64,000 bases of DNA from positions 1 to 64,000 of the forward strand of contig CANKLE010000005.1 in assembly GCA_947483075.1 (NCBI GenBank). Direction: 5' to 3'. Position 1 is the first letter of the stretch. Every line of letters begins with the position of its first letter. This document shows positions 1-8,052 of the stretch, piece by piece. This DNA comes from Flavobacteriaceae bacterium (lineage in GTDB: Bacteria; Bacteroidota; Bacteroidia; Flavobacteriales; Flavobacteriaceae). The position numbers were made by a program, and so were the translations under genes. Below the pieces are notes generated by a model, which was not told the origin of the DNA, did not search any database, and saw only the letters and a list, made by a program, of their open reading frames with translations.

Positions 1-23
1 AATTTAAAATCTGTGCATTCGTG

Positions 24-65
24 GCTAAAAGCTAACAGCTGACAGCTATAAGCTAAGAGCAATCA
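24..65. repeat. Degenerate 7-bp tandem array (GCTnAnA type)
   Basis: Six consecutive heptamers in strict 7-bp phase beginning GCTAAAA, GCTAACA, GCTGACA, GCTATAA, GCTAAGA, GCAATCA. No ORF uses it. It lies downstream of the minus-strand DUF6150 gene. It belongs to a set of six arrays in the window that share the 7-bp period but not the same unit. Confidence 0.7.
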
Positions 66-91
66 GCCGTTCTTAGTATAGACCACTTTAC

Positions 92-133
92 GACTTTTGA
101 CTTTTGACTTTCGACTTTATGATTTTACGACTC
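92..133. repeat. Degenerate 7-bp tandem array (GACTTTT type)
   Basis: Four clear heptamers GACTTTT, GACTTTT, GACTTTC, GACTTTA followed by two decayed units, all in 7-bp register. It sits in the 3' region of the DUF6150 gene, a few bases beyond its stop codon. It is separated from the array at 24-65 by 26 bp of unrelated sequence. Confidence 0.75.
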
Positions 134-137
134 TAAT

Positions 138-476
138 CTAATACATCAGCTGCTGCTTCCCCTTATTATTCCAGCCCGCTTGGTTGGCGTATTTTACAAA
201 GTAAATTTTTAGGTCGGCTTGGTTGGCGTATTGCACAAAAAAGATGGTTTTATCGGCCTGGTTGGCATAGTCGGTAAAGAACCACTTGCCGTCGTTTTTG
301 CCAGCTTGGTTGGCGTAGGCCACTTTGAATACTTTTAAATCGGCTTGGTTTTCGTAATCGGTTACAAATACTTTGACATCGGCTTGATTGGCATAGGCCA
401 CCGAAAATACTTTTTGAGCCTGTGCAGGAAGTGCAAATAGAAACAAGCAAATAAATAAGAAAGAATAGGTTTTCAT
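138..476 (-). CDS. DUF6150 family secreted repeat protein
   Basis: A 112-residue exported protein of unknown function. Residues 1-21 are a signal peptide ending in AQAQ. The rest is six copies of a roughly 13-residue repeat with core YxNQAD/G; the tyrosines fall at 28, 41, 54, 70, 83 and 96, with a three-residue KND-type insertion in the third unit. Alternating hydrophobic residues (VFxV, FFxxY) suggest stacked beta hairpins. The pattern matches the Bacteroidota family DUF6150. It is the second gene of a pair, starting 6 bp after the DUF2797 stop, so the two are probably cotranscribed. Family assignment is fairly sure; no function is known to me. Confidence 0.75.
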   Translation of the reverse strand: MKTYSFLFICLFLFALPAQAQKVFSVAYANQADVKVFVTDYENQADLKVFKVAYANQAGKNDGKWFFTDYANQADKTIFFVQYANQADLKIYFVKYANQAGWNNKGKQQLMY

Positions 477-482
477 AGCGGT

Positions 483-1280
483 TTAATTTAAAGTGAGTTT
501 TACTTTTTGTCCTTCGGCCGAGCGTACATTAAAGACCGTGCCGTCGGCAAACAACAGGTATTGTCCTTTGATGCCCATCAGCACACCGGTAAAAATAGGC
601 GTTTTTTCTAAACTCAAGGAGTTGATGCTTTTGGGGTATTCTAAAACGGGGTATTCTAACGCACACAAACTGGGTATTGTGCTGTCAAAATACGGCTGTA
701 CTTCGGCCGGCAGTAGCGCCTTTACTTTTTGTCGTTCGGCAAATAAATCGACCGAAATGACCTCGTTGGTGAGCATTTTACGCCAATTGGTTTTATCGGC
801 ATAGTGATTTTTGAGCGCCACCTCGGTAATTCCAGCCAAGTAGCGGTTGGGAACCTCAACAATAGGCAAGGCCATTTCGGCGCCTTGATCAATCCAACGG
901 GTGGGCATTTGCGTGCCTCGGGTTACCCCAACTTTGATTTCGCTCGACACCGCAAAATACACCAAATGCGGCTGCAGTTGCACACGGGATTCGTAGTCCA
1001 AATCGCGGTCGGCAATACCCAAATGGGCGGTACTGAGTTCGGGCTTCATGATCCAATCACCCACTGCCGGACTTGAGCTAAAACAATCGTAACAAAAACC
1101 TTGTCGAAATATTTTTTTGGAGGAACCGCAATTCAAACACTGATACCCGGTAAGTTCGAGCTGAATTTCTTTGTTCAGCAATTGATTGATGTGCATAAAA
1201 CCCGAATCAAACACCATATAATAATTGATGGGACTGCCCAGTTCGGTTTGCATTTTGGTGAGTACGCCTTCGAATGTCAT
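483..1280 (-). CDS. DUF2797 domain-containing zinc-motif protein
   Basis: A 265-residue cytosolic protein. It has a CxxC...CxxC cluster at residues 48, 51, 63 and 66, a probable zinc ribbon. This is followed by a region with KVGVTRGTQMPTRW, which resembles the strand-turn-strand of GIY-YIG-like folds, and a DUF2797-type C-terminus. The family is conserved but uncharacterised; a nucleic-acid role is inferred only from the zinc ribbon. The start is ATG at 1280. The gene heads a two-gene minus-strand unit with the DUF6150 gene and is divergent from the GH3 gene, sharing a 96-bp intergenic region. Confidence 0.75.
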   Translation of the reverse strand: MTFEGVLTKMQTELGSPINYYMVFDSGFMHINQLLNKEIQLELTGYQCLNCGSSKKIFRQGFCYDCFSSSPAVGDWIMKPELSTAHLGIADRDLDYESRVQLQPHLVYFAVSSEIKVGVTRGTQMPTRWIDQGAEMALPIVEVPNRYLAGITEVALKNHYADKTNWRKMLTNEVISVDLFAERQKVKALLPAEVQPYFDSTIPSLCALEYPVLEYPKSINSLSLEKTPIFTGVLMGIKGQYLLFADGTVFNVRSAEGQKVKLTLN

Positions 1281-1319
1281 ATGCGGTCGGGATTGATTAG
1301 GGTATTAAACAAAAATTGC

Positions 1320-1327
1320 TATTTTTG
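1320..1327 (+). promoter_or_regulatory. Predicted -7 promoter box for the GH3 gene
   Basis: TATTTTTG matches the Bacteroidota -7 consensus TAnnTTTG exactly. A TTG at 1293-1295 is a possible -33 element, with a slightly long 24-bp spacer. The leader to ATG at 1377 would be about 45 nt. Confidence 0.55.
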
Positions 1328-1376
1328 GTAAAGTTATCATTCGTCTTGCAATATTCATAACCCCTAACTCAGAAAC

Positions 1377-2891
1377 ATGCCGTTTCCTCTCCTTAATTCG
1401 ATTGCGACCTGGGTTTTAAAACAACGCATTCACCAAATGGAGTTGTTTTTAAAATACCCCAACGAAGTGCAGGAAGAGCTGGTAATGATGCTCATTCGCA
1501 GTGCCGAAAACACGCAAGTTGGTTTGCAATACGGCTTTGAATCGATTAAATCCTATGCTACTTTTAGTGAACGGGTACCCATATCCAGTTACGAAGAATT
1601 AGAACCCCTCATACAACAAACCCGCAACGGCGCCCAAAATGTGTTTTGGCCTACGCCCATTAAATGGTTTGCCAAATCGAGCGGCACGACCAACGCCAAA
1701 AGCAAATTTATTCCAGTAAGCAAAGAAGCTTTAGAAGACTGTCATTACAAAGGCAGCAAAGATTTGCTTTGTTTGTACCTGAACAACAACGAAAATTCGG
1801 AAATGTTCTTGGGCAAAAGTTTACGCCTCGGAGGCAGTTCACAGATTTACGAAAACAACAACACCTATTTTGGCGATCTCTCGGCCATACTCATCGAAAA
1901 CATGCCCATTTGGGCCGAGTTTAGTAGTACACCCAGCAGCAAGACTTCGTTGATGAGTGAATGGGAAACCAAAATTCCTGCCATCATCAACGAGGCGCGT
2001 AACGAAAATGTAACCAGTTTTGCCGGCGTTCCTTCCTGGATGTTGGTGCTCTTGAACCGAATTTTAGAGGAATCCCAATCGGGGAATTTGCTCGACATTT
2101 GGCCCAACTTAGAAGTCTATTTTCACGGCGGTGTGAGCTTTGATCCGTATCGCGCGCAATACCAGCAATTGGTTCCCAAAACCGATTTCAAGTACTACGA
2201 AATCTACAATGCTTCTGAAGGTTTTTTTGCCATACAAGATCAAAACTATTCCAATGATTTGTTGCTCATGCTCGACTACGGGATTTTTTATGAATTCATT
2301 CCGATGGATAGCTTTGGCAGCCCGCAGCAACAGGTGGTGCGCTTGGCCGATGTAGTACTCGAAAAAAACTACGCCATTGTGATTACCACCAATGCAGGTT
2401 TGTGGCGTTATCTGGTTGGCGATACGGTGCGATTCACCTCGCTCAATCCCTACCGCATACGCGTAACCGGTCGCACCAAACACCACATCAATGTTTTTGG
2501 CGAAGAACTCATGGTCGAAAACACCGATAAAGCCTTGAGCCTTGCCTGCGAGAAATTACATTGTTCGGTAAAAGATTACACCGTAGCGCCTATATTTATG
2601 CAAGGCAAAGAAAAAGGGGCCCATGAATGGGTAATTGAGTTTGAAAAAGCACCTGCCTCGATCGCCGAATTTGAACAAACACTCGATTTGCATTTGCAAA
2701 GTATCAACTCCGATTACGAAGCCAAACGCTACAACAACATGACGCTCAACTTGCTCAAAATAAATACCGCTCGAGAAAATCTATTTTACGATTGGCTCAA
2801 AAATCACAACAAATTGGGCGGGCAACACAAGATACCGCGTTTGTCCAACCAACGCGATTACTTAGAAGAATTATTGGCGATGCAAACCTAA
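1377..2891 (+). CDS. GH3 auxin-responsive promoter family adenylating enzyme
   Basis: A 504-residue member of the GH3 branch of the ANL (acyl-adenylate-forming) superfamily. The ATP-binding loop SSGTT is at residues 101-105. Other family features are the central HGGVSF segment, the YNASEGFFA region and a TGRTKHHINVFGEEL hinge near residue 360-375. Plant GH3 enzymes conjugate amino acids to hormone carboxylates; the bacterial substrate is unknown. Length is normal for the family. It is followed 7 bp later by a small lipoprotein-like gene and then an EamA transporter, apparently one operon. Family is sure, substrate is not. Confidence 0.9.
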   Translation: MPFPLLNSIATWVLKQRIHQMELFLKYPNEVQEELVMMLIRSAENTQVGLQYGFESIKSYATFSERVPISSYEELEPLIQQTRNGAQNVFWPTPIKWFAKSSGTTNAKSKFIPVSKEALEDCHYKGSKDLLCLYLNNNENSEMFLGKSLRLGGSSQIYENNNTYFGDLSAILIENMPIWAEFSSTPSSKTSLMSEWETKIPAIINEARNENVTSFAGVPSWMLVLLNRILEESQSGNLLDIWPNLEVYFHGGVSFDPYRAQYQQLVPKTDFKYYEIYNASEGFFAIQDQNYSNDLLLMLDYGIFYEFIPMDSFGSPQQQVVRLADVVLEKNYAIVITTNAGLWRYLVGDTVRFTSLNPYRIRVTGRTKHHINVFGEELMVENTDKALSLACEKLHCSVKDYTVAPIFMQGKEKGAHEWVIEFEKAPASIAEFEQTLDLHLQSINSDYEAKRYNNMTLNLLKINTARENLFYDWLKNHNKLGGQHKIPRLSNQRDYLEELLAMQT

Positions 2892-2898
2892 GCGGTAG

Positions 2899-3054
2899 AT
2901 GAAAAAACTACTGACAATTGTCCTGCTGTTTATTCTCTGCTGCGCTTGTGGACCTAAACGCATGAAGTGTTATGGCAAGCGCTGTGTACTAATAAAAGGA
3001 AACGCCCGGAGTAAAACGGAAGCAATCAACCAACACCCAACTCGAATCTCTTGA
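2899..3054 (+). CDS. Small lipoprotein-like peptide, 51 codons
   Basis: A short ORF (ATG 2899, TGA 3052-3054) reading a lysine-led hydrophobic segment (KKLLTIVLLFILCCAC) and then a cysteine- and lysine-rich mature part with GPKRMKCYGKRC. Cys17 follows A16 and could be the lipidated residue, although the -3 position is Cys rather than Leu, so the lipobox is imperfect. It fills the whole gap between GH3 and EamA, starts 7 bp after GH3, and its TGA overlaps the EamA TTG start by 4 bp, an arrangement typical of translational coupling. I recognise no function. The signal-peptide shape and tight packing make it likely real. Confidence 0.6.
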   Translation: MKKLLTIVLLFILCCACGPKRMKCYGKRCVLIKGNARSKTEAINQHPTRIS

Positions 3055-3932
3055 AAACCAAACTGTATCTATCTATCTTTTGCGTGGGCTTTTTTTGGGG
3101 CACTACTTTTTTAGGCATCCGCATTGGCGTAGAAACCATTCCGCCATTCTTGGTGTCGGGCTTTCGCAATTTAGTTTCGGGCAGTTTAATTTTATTGTAT
3201 TTACTTCTTACTAAACAAACAGAGCGCATTCACGTTCATCATTTTTATCGTGCACTCCTCTTGGCCCTGTTGATGATTGTGATTGGCAACGGACTCACCA
3301 CCTATTCGGAGAAATACATCAGCAGCGGTTTGGCTTCGTTGATTTCTACCCTATCGCCTTTGGTTGTGTTGCTCTTTAATTTGGTTTTGGGCTATGAAAA
3401 GGTATCGCTCAAAACTGTAGCCGGAATTTTTCTGGGACTTTTTGGCATGTATTTGCTCTACGAAAACAACCTGTCTGATTTTATGAAGCCCGAATACCGC
3501 AAAGGAATAGGCCTGATCTTGTTGGCTATTGTGGCTTGGTCTGCAGGCACCTTGGTGACCAAAAAAGCCAAAGTAAATCCGTTGGGCATACTCCTCAATG
3601 TGAGTTTGCAAATGCTACTGGCCGGGGTAATTTTGTGTGCTTTACACCTTTCTACACAAGGGCCTATAGATCCTAGTCCTTGGAGTACGCGTAGCATAGG
3701 TGCGGTAATTTACTTGTCGCTATTTGGCTCGGTGGTGGGCTATGTGGCCTACAGTTACCTCATGACGCAATGGTCTTCAACCCGGGTAACCGTTCTGGCC
3801 TATGCGAATGTAGTGATTGCTTTATTTTTGGGCTGGTTAATCTTAGACGAAACGGTTACCCCGCGTATCATCTTGGCTACCGCCGTAATTGTGAGTGGTG
3901 TGGTGTTGGTGAACTATAAAAAAAGGGCATAA
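3051..3932 (+). CDS. EamA-family (DMT superfamily) permease
   Basis: A 293-residue integral membrane protein with about ten hydrophobic segments in two repeated EamA halves (roughly residues 5-140 and 150-290). Family signatures include WGTTFLGIR near the N-terminus and YVAYSYLMTQWSSTRV in the second half. Members export or exchange metabolites in the inner membrane; the substrate cannot be told from sequence. The start is TTG at 3051, inside the stop region of the 51-codon gene. No ATG lies near it that would keep the first transmembrane segment intact, so coupled initiation is likely. Confidence 0.85.
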   Translation: MKTKLYLSIFCVGFFWGTTFLGIRIGVETIPPFLVSGFRNLVSGSLILLYLLLTKQTERIHVHHFYRALLLALLMIVIGNGLTTYSEKYISSGLASLISTLSPLVVLLFNLVLGYEKVSLKTVAGIFLGLFGMYLLYENNLSDFMKPEYRKGIGLILLAIVAWSAGTLVTKKAKVNPLGILLNVSLQMLLAGVILCALHLSTQGPIDPSPWSTRSIGAVIYLSLFGSVVGYVAYSYLMTQWSSTRVTVLAYANVVIALFLGWLILDETVTPRIILATAVIVSGVVLVNYKKRA

Positions 3933-3955
3933 AAAATCCCAATTTGCATTGGGAT
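3930..3955 (-). terminator. Intrinsic terminator of the toxin-antitoxin unit
   Basis: On the minus strand an 8-bp perfect stem (ATCCCAAT/ATTGGGAT, 3936-3943 with 3948-3955) with a 4-nt loop is followed by six T. It closes the minus-strand unit ending at 3970 and just overlaps the EamA stop on the other strand. Confidence 0.8.
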
Positions 3956-3969
3956 GTTGAGTTGATGTA

Positions 3970-4250
3970 TTAATCTTCGTAATGTCCGCTGGCAGAAACC
4001 ACGTAAACAATTACCAATTCTTCGGCGACTTTATAAATTAATCGGTCTTTTTGGTTAATTCTTCGCGACCAATACCCGGTTAATTCCCACTTTAAAGCTT
4101 CAGGATTTCCTGTTCCTGAAAAGGGGGTTTCAGACAACTCCAACAACATTTTTTCAATTTTTTTTTTATTGTTGGCTTATTGCCCGATTTATAGTGCTTG
4201 GCTAAATGTTGTTGCGCGAGTTTGGTTATTTCAATCCTAAACTTTCCCAT
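3970..4250 (-). pseudogene. YoeB/Txe-type mRNA interferase toxin, frameshifted
   Basis: The 5' part from ATG 4250 reads MGKFRIEITKLAQQHLAKH through NKPTIKK. The 3' part in another frame reads from KIEKMLLELSETPFSG to ASGHYED, ending at 3970. Together they make a full YoeB-family toxin of about 92 residues with the family motifs TPFSGTGNPEALK, WSRRI, DRLIY and a C-terminal HY, which carry the presumed catalytic Glu, Arg and His. The frames meet in a run of ten T on the plus strand (4158-4167); eight or eleven would restore one ORF. The ATG overlaps the antitoxin by 25 bp, the normal TA arrangement. Either the toxin is inactivated or the run is a sequencing or slippage variant. Confidence 0.8.
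4158..4167. repeat. Homopolymer T10 tract at the toxin frameshift
   Basis: Ten consecutive T on the plus strand (A10 in the coding sense) exactly where the two reading frames of the YoeB-like toxin join. Such runs are prone to replication slippage, transcriptional slippage and sequencing error. Confidence 0.85.
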
Positions 4251-4456
4251 AGTTTTTTAGGGTCAACAGTTTGGTAATCACCTGCTGCATCGGCTTCTTT
4301 CACCATAGACACAAATTCAGCATTGTAGAGACTTTTCGATTTAGTTGATTGCTTTTTGGCAGAATCTTGCACCACTTCAACAAATGAAAATCCTTTTACA
4401 AATTCCAAAAAGGCTTTGGCTTGTTTGCTGTTTTCTTTTACTCTCAAGGTTACCAT
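4226..4456 (-). CDS. Type II antitoxin, partner of the YoeB-like toxin
   Basis: A 76-residue protein beginning VTLRVKENSKQAKAFLEFVKG, with a short basic serine/lysine linker and an acidic C-terminal part ending KKLWESLGLK. The layout (N-terminal DNA-binding or dimerising part, C-terminal toxin-binding tail) and the 25-bp overlap with the toxin ORF mark it as the antitoxin; it resembles small Bacteroidota antitoxins of the DUF2683 kind. It is intact even though the toxin is frameshifted. It starts 30 bp after the clpX stop codon in the same direction, so it may also be read from clpX transcripts. Confidence 0.7.
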   Translation of the reverse strand: MVTLRVKENSKQAKAFLEFVKGFSFVEVVQDSAKKQSTKSKSLYNAEFVSMVKEADAAGDYQTVDPKKLWESLGLK

Positions 4457-4486
4457 AACTTCTAATTTTAATCCGAAATTACTACT

Positions 4487-5719
4487 TTAAGACGCAATTT
4501 CTAATCGTTTCAATAAATTTTTATGCAGCGCCTGTTGTGCGTAATCCTGATCAATGTGCAAGACTTTATCGTCTGAGCTCGGCAAATCATACATGGCGTC
4601 GGTTAAGATGGCTTCGCATAAGGATCGCAATCCGCGAGCGCCCAATTTGTAGGCCAAGGCTTGATCGACAATAAAATCTAAGGCCTCATTCGAGATGGTA
4701 AATGCTACCTCGTCCATGGCAAACAATTTTTGGTATTGCTTGATCAAGGCATTTTTGGGCTCGGTAAGAATGGCCCGCAAGGTTTCTCGATCGAGCGGAT
4801 CCATGTGTGTGAGCACCGGCAAACGCCCGATGATTTCTGGAATTAATCCAAAATCTTTGACATCTTTTGGGATCAAATATTGCAGTAAATTGTCTTTGTC
4901 AATGTTGTCGGCATTTTTGGAGGTGCTATACCCTACCGCTTGGCGATTGAGTCGTTTGGAAATGATGCGCTCAATGCCATCAAAGGCACCACCAGCGATA
5001 AACAAAATATCTTTGGTATTCACTTCTACAAATTTCTGATCGGGGTGCTTGCGTCCGCCTTTGGGGGGAACATTCACCACGGTTCCTTCGAGTAATTTCA
5101 ACAAGGCTTGTTGCACGCCCTCGCCCGACACATCACGGGTAATAGAAGGATTGTCGCTTTTGCGGGCAATTTTATCGACCTCATCTATAAATACGATCCC
5201 GCGTTCGGCTTTGGCCACATCATAATCGGCGGCTTGCAACAAACGGGTTAAAATGCTTTCTACGTCTTCTCCTACATAACCCGCTTCGGTCAACACAGTT
5301 GCATCCACAATAGCCAAGGGCACGTCGAGCATGCGGGCAATGGTTTTGGCCACCAAGGTTTTTCCGGTACCCGTTTGACCAACCATCAAGATGTTGCTTT
5401 TTTCGATTTCGACCTCGTCGTTCAATTCTTGTTGAATCAAGCGTTTGTAGTGGTTGTATACCGCAACCGCCATGACTTTTTTGGTTTGGTCTTGGCCAAT
5501 CACATATTGGTCCAAAAAGGCCCGAATGGCTTTGGGTTTTTGCAACACCAAATCGGCCGCTTTCCCGGAATTTGCCGATGATTTTAATTCTTCTACGATA
5601 ATGCCGTGGGCTTGCTCGATGCATTTGTCGCAAATGTGCGCGTCAATGCCAGCAATTAAAACCACGGTTTCTGCTTTTTTACGTCCGCAGAAGGAACATT
5701 CTAAACTTGGTTTTGCCAT
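4487..5719 (-). CDS. clpX: ClpX, ATP-dependent unfoldase of ClpXP
   Basis: AAA+ unfoldase that selects substrates and feeds them to ClpP. From the ATG at 5719 it has 410 residues. An N-terminal zinc domain has cysteines at 8, 11, 30 and 33. It is followed by Walker A GQTGTGKT (about 115-122), Walker [11 protein letters not shown], the sensor and pore-loop region, and the C-terminal D2 small domain. A longer reading from TTG 5746 begins inside a heptamer repeat array and adds nine residues not expected in ClpX, so I choose 5719. It lies downstream of clpP in the same direction, separated by a repeat-rich 188-bp gap. Confidence 0.97.
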   Translation of the reverse strand: MAKPSLECSFCGRKKAETVVLIAGIDAHICDKCIEQAHGIIVEELKSSANSGKAADLVLQKPKAIRAFLDQYVIGQDQTKKVMAVAVYNHYKRLIQQELNDEVEIEKSNILMVGQTGTGKTLVAKTIARMLDVPLAIVDATVLTEAGYVGEDVESILTRLLQAADYDVAKAERGIVFIDEVDKIARKSDNPSITRDVSGEGVQQALLKLLEGTVVNVPPKGGRKHPDQKFVEVNTKDILFIAGGAFDGIERIISKRLNRQAVGYSTSKNADNIDKDNLLQYLIPKDVKDFGLIPEIIGRLPVLTHMDPLDRETLRAILTEPKNALIKQYQKLFAMDEVAFTISNEALDFIVDQALAYKLGARGLRSLCEAILTDAMYDLPSSDDKVLHIDQDYAQQALHKNLLKRLEIAS

Positions 5720-5732
5720 TGGTGTTTTCTTT

Positions 5733-5760
5733 GTTTCAAGTTTCAAGTTTCAGGTTAATT
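5733..5760. repeat. 7-bp tandem array (GTTTCAA type), upstream of clpX
   Basis: Heptamers GTTTCAA, GTTTCAA, GTTTCAG and a decayed GTTAATT in exact 7-bp phase, 14 bp upstream of the clpX ATG. Its complement (TTGAAAC) matches the array at 5876-5903, so the two face each other across about 115 bp and could pair in RNA or single-stranded DNA. Confidence 0.75.
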
Positions 5761-5875
5761 CTACTTTGCAGGATCCATTATAAAACAAACAAAACAGTAA
5801 TCAACTGGAAACTTAAAATCCTAAAACGCGTTTATATTTTAGCAACGATTTTGTTTTTTTTCAATTTAGTTTCAA

Positions 5876-5903
5876 CCTGAAACCTGAAACTTTAAACCTG
5901 AAA
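5876..5903. repeat. 7-bp tandem array (CCTGAAA type), downstream of clpP
   Basis: Heptamers CCTGAAA, CCTGAAA, CTTTAAA, CCTGAAA in exact phase, starting just after the clpP stop. It is inverted relative to the array at 5733-5760. Between them (5761-5875) I see no ORF and no clear TAnnTTTG promoter for clpX. Confidence 0.75.
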
Positions 5904-5907
5904 CAAA

Positions 5908-6609
5908 TCATCTTCTTAACACTTCATCAATCATACCATACTCTTTGGCCTCGTCGGCGATCATCCAATAATCGCGTTCGGAATCTTTGAATACTTTTTC
6001 AAAGGTTTGTTTCGAATGCTGTGAAATAATATGGTACAACTCGTCTTTCAGTTTGAGCATTTCGCGCAAATTGATTTCCATGTCGGTGGCTACGCCTTGT
6101 GCGCCTCCCGATGGCTGGTGAATCATGACGCGTGAATGCGGTAAAGCCGAACGTTTGCCCTCGGCTCCTGCACACAACAAAACCGCTCCCATAGAGGCGG
6201 CCATACCCGTGCAAATCGTGGCCACATCGGGTTTGATGTACTGCATCGTATCATAAATTCCCAAGCCTGCGTATACGCTTCCGCCTGGAGAATTCAAATA
6301 GATTTGAATGTCTTTGCTCGCATCGACACTTTCTAAAAACAACAATTGTGCTTGCACGATATTGGCGATTTGGTCGTCGATGCCGGTGCCCAAAAAGATA
6401 ATGCGGTCCATCATTAAACGAGAAAAAACGTCCAATTGAGAAATGTTCAATTGACGTTCTTCAATAATGTAAGGAGTCATATTGGTAGGCGTCATGGCCT
6501 GTGTTATTTTGTCAAAATACAAACTGTTCACGCCATGATCTTTGGTCGCAAATCGTTTAAATTGTTTCGCCATTTCGAGCGAAGCTTTGGGGTCTTTTCC
6601 GTAGTTCAT
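5908..6609 (-). CDS. clpP: ClpP, ATP-dependent Clp protease proteolytic subunit
   Basis: A 233-residue serine peptidase (family S14) that forms the tetradecameric chamber used by ClpX. The catalytic serine is Ser139 in GMAASMG, the histidine His164 in VMIHQPSGG and the aspartate probably Asp209 in FKDSERDYW; LNSPGGSV is also present. The N-terminal extension is about 25 residues longer than in E. coli and probably includes a processed propeptide. ATG 6609 is the only good start. The gene lies between tig and clpX in the usual tig-clpP-clpX order, but an intrinsic terminator separates it from tig. Confidence 0.97.
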   Translation of the reverse strand: MNYGKDPKASLEMAKQFKRFATKDHGVNSLYFDKITQAMTPTNMTPYIIEERQLNISQLDVFSRLMMDRIIFLGTGIDDQIANIVQAQLLFLESVDASKDIQIYLNSPGGSVYAGLGIYDTMQYIKPDVATICTGMAASMGAVLLCAGAEGKRSALPHSRVMIHQPSGGAQGVATDMEINLREMLKLKDELYHIISQHSKQTFEKVFKDSERDYWMIADEAKEYGMIDEVLRR

Positions 6610-6644
6610 TTGATAAAAATTAGGAATGATAAGATAATTTAGAT

Positions 6645-6679
6645 AAAAAAAGCGCCAAAATCGTTGGGACTTTGACGCT
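6645..6679 (-). terminator. Intrinsic terminator after tig
   Basis: On the minus strand a 9-bp stem with one G-U pair (6671-6679 with 6651-6659) and an 11-nt loop is followed by a run of seven T. It ends 36 bp before the clpP start, so clpP probably has its own promoter or relies on readthrough. I could not find an exact TAnnTTTG box in that gap. Confidence 0.8.
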
Positions 6680-6698
6680 CAAAGATAGTATTTTTCGG

Positions 6699-8027
6699 TT
6701 ACATTTCGCCGTAAGAGGCTTTGATGAAATCTTCGTAATTCACCTCTTTTGTTTTGGCTTTTATTTCGGTTTTAAACAAGTTGAGCATTTTTTCGCTCAT
6801 CACCTGATCTGACAATCTTTTCACCTCTTCTTGATTCGACAACACGCGCGCCACTATACCTTCTACCTCTGAATCAGAGGGGTTGAGTTGGCCAAACTGT
6901 GCCATTTGTTTTTTGATTAAGTCTGCGGTAAACGATTTTAAATCTTCAAAGGTGATTTGCAATTTGTGGTCGGCCATGATTTTGCCTTCGATCAATTGGT
7001 AACGCAAGCCATTTTCAGAACGGGCATACTCGGCTTCTGCTTGTTCGGCAGAAAGAGGAGTTTCACCCATGGTTTGGATCCATTTTTTCAAGAAGGCAGC
7101 CGGCAACTCAAATTTCGTGTTTTCGATTAATGAACTAGTCACGTCGTTCAAGAATTTTTGATCGGCTTGGGTCGTAAATTGCTTTTCGGCATCTTCTTTG
7201 ATTTTGGCTTTCACTTCGGCTATTGAACTCACAGCGCCTGCACCAAATAATTTATCAAAGAAGTCTTGTGTCAACTCGGCCAACTCGCTGGTGGTAACTT
7301 CTTCAATGGTAAAATTAACATCGATTGCCAAACCGTGCACCTCATCATGCGAAACTTTCAAGTAATCCATCAATTGGTGGTCATCGGCAAATAAACCTTT
7401 GGTATTTACGGTCACCACATCGCCCACTTTTTTCCCAATAAATTGAGCCGCTGCTTTTTTGTCTTTAAACAAATCCAAGGTCAATTTGGCGGGGCTGTCA
7501 ATGCCATTTTCGGCGTTGGTAAAGGTTCCTGAAATATCGTCACCCTCAGCAATGGTGTCTTTGGATATCATTTTTCCGTATTGCTTGCGGATGCGAACCA
7601 CTTGCTCTTCGAGCATTTTGTCGTCGGCCACAATGGTGTATTGGGTAAGGTTTTTTACCACGCCCAAGTTCACCGAAAATTCTGGAGTTAATCCCAATTC
7701 AAAATCAAACGAAAAATCTTCGGCATCCCAATTGAATTCGTCTTTCACAACCGGCAAGGGATTGCCCAAAATGTCAATTTTTTCTTGTTGCATATAGCGG
7801 TTCAAGTTCTCTTGAATCACTTTGTTTACTTCTTCCAACAAGACCGTTTTGCCGTATTGTTTGCGAATTAAACTCATGGGCACTGCGCCTTTTCTAAAGC
7901 CAGGTACCGTAGCCGTTTTTAAATATTTTTCTAATACTTGTTCTACTTTTGGCGCATAGTCGGCTTTGTCCACGTGTAGTGTAAGCACTGCGTTTAACGC
8001 ATCTACATTATTTCTTGTGATTTTCAT
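6699..8027 (-). CDS. tig: Trigger factor
   Basis: A 442-residue ribosome-associated chaperone and peptidyl-prolyl isomerase. The N-terminal ribosome-binding domain holds the tail-loop motif VPGFRKGAVPMSLIRK near residue 40-55. The middle FKBP-like domain (about 150-245, GDDISGTFTN) is divergent, and the long helical C-terminal arms follow. Length agrees with the family. Start ATG 8027 is supported by a good promoter 26 bp upstream. It heads the tig-clpP-clpX gene order. Confidence 0.95.
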   Translation of the reverse strand: MKITRNNVDALNAVLTLHVDKADYAPKVEQVLEKYLKTATVPGFRKGAVPMSLIRKQYGKTVLLEEVNKVIQENLNRYMQQEKIDILGNPLPVVKDEFNWDAEDFSFDFELGLTPEFSVNLGVVKNLTQYTIVADDKMLEEQVVRIRKQYGKMISKDTIAEGDDISGTFTNAENGIDSPAKLTLDLFKDKKAAAQFIGKKVGDVVTVNTKGLFADDHQLMDYLKVSHDEVHGLAIDVNFTIEEVTTSELAELTQDFFDKLFGAGAVSSIAEVKAKIKEDAEKQFTTQADQKFLNDVTSSLIENTKFELPAAFLKKWIQTMGETPLSAEQAEAEYARSENGLRYQLIEGKIMADHKLQITFEDLKSFTADLIKKQMAQFGQLNPSDSEVEGIVARVLSNQEEVKRLSDQVMSEKMLNLFKTEIKAKTKEVNYEDFIKASYGEM

Positions 8028-8052
8028 TTAATTACATTCTAAAATTGGGTGG

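Noticed and set aside
483..1280. Calling the DUF2797 protein a GIY-YIG nuclease
   Set aside because: Only a short resemblance is seen; the catalytic pattern cannot be confirmed by eye.
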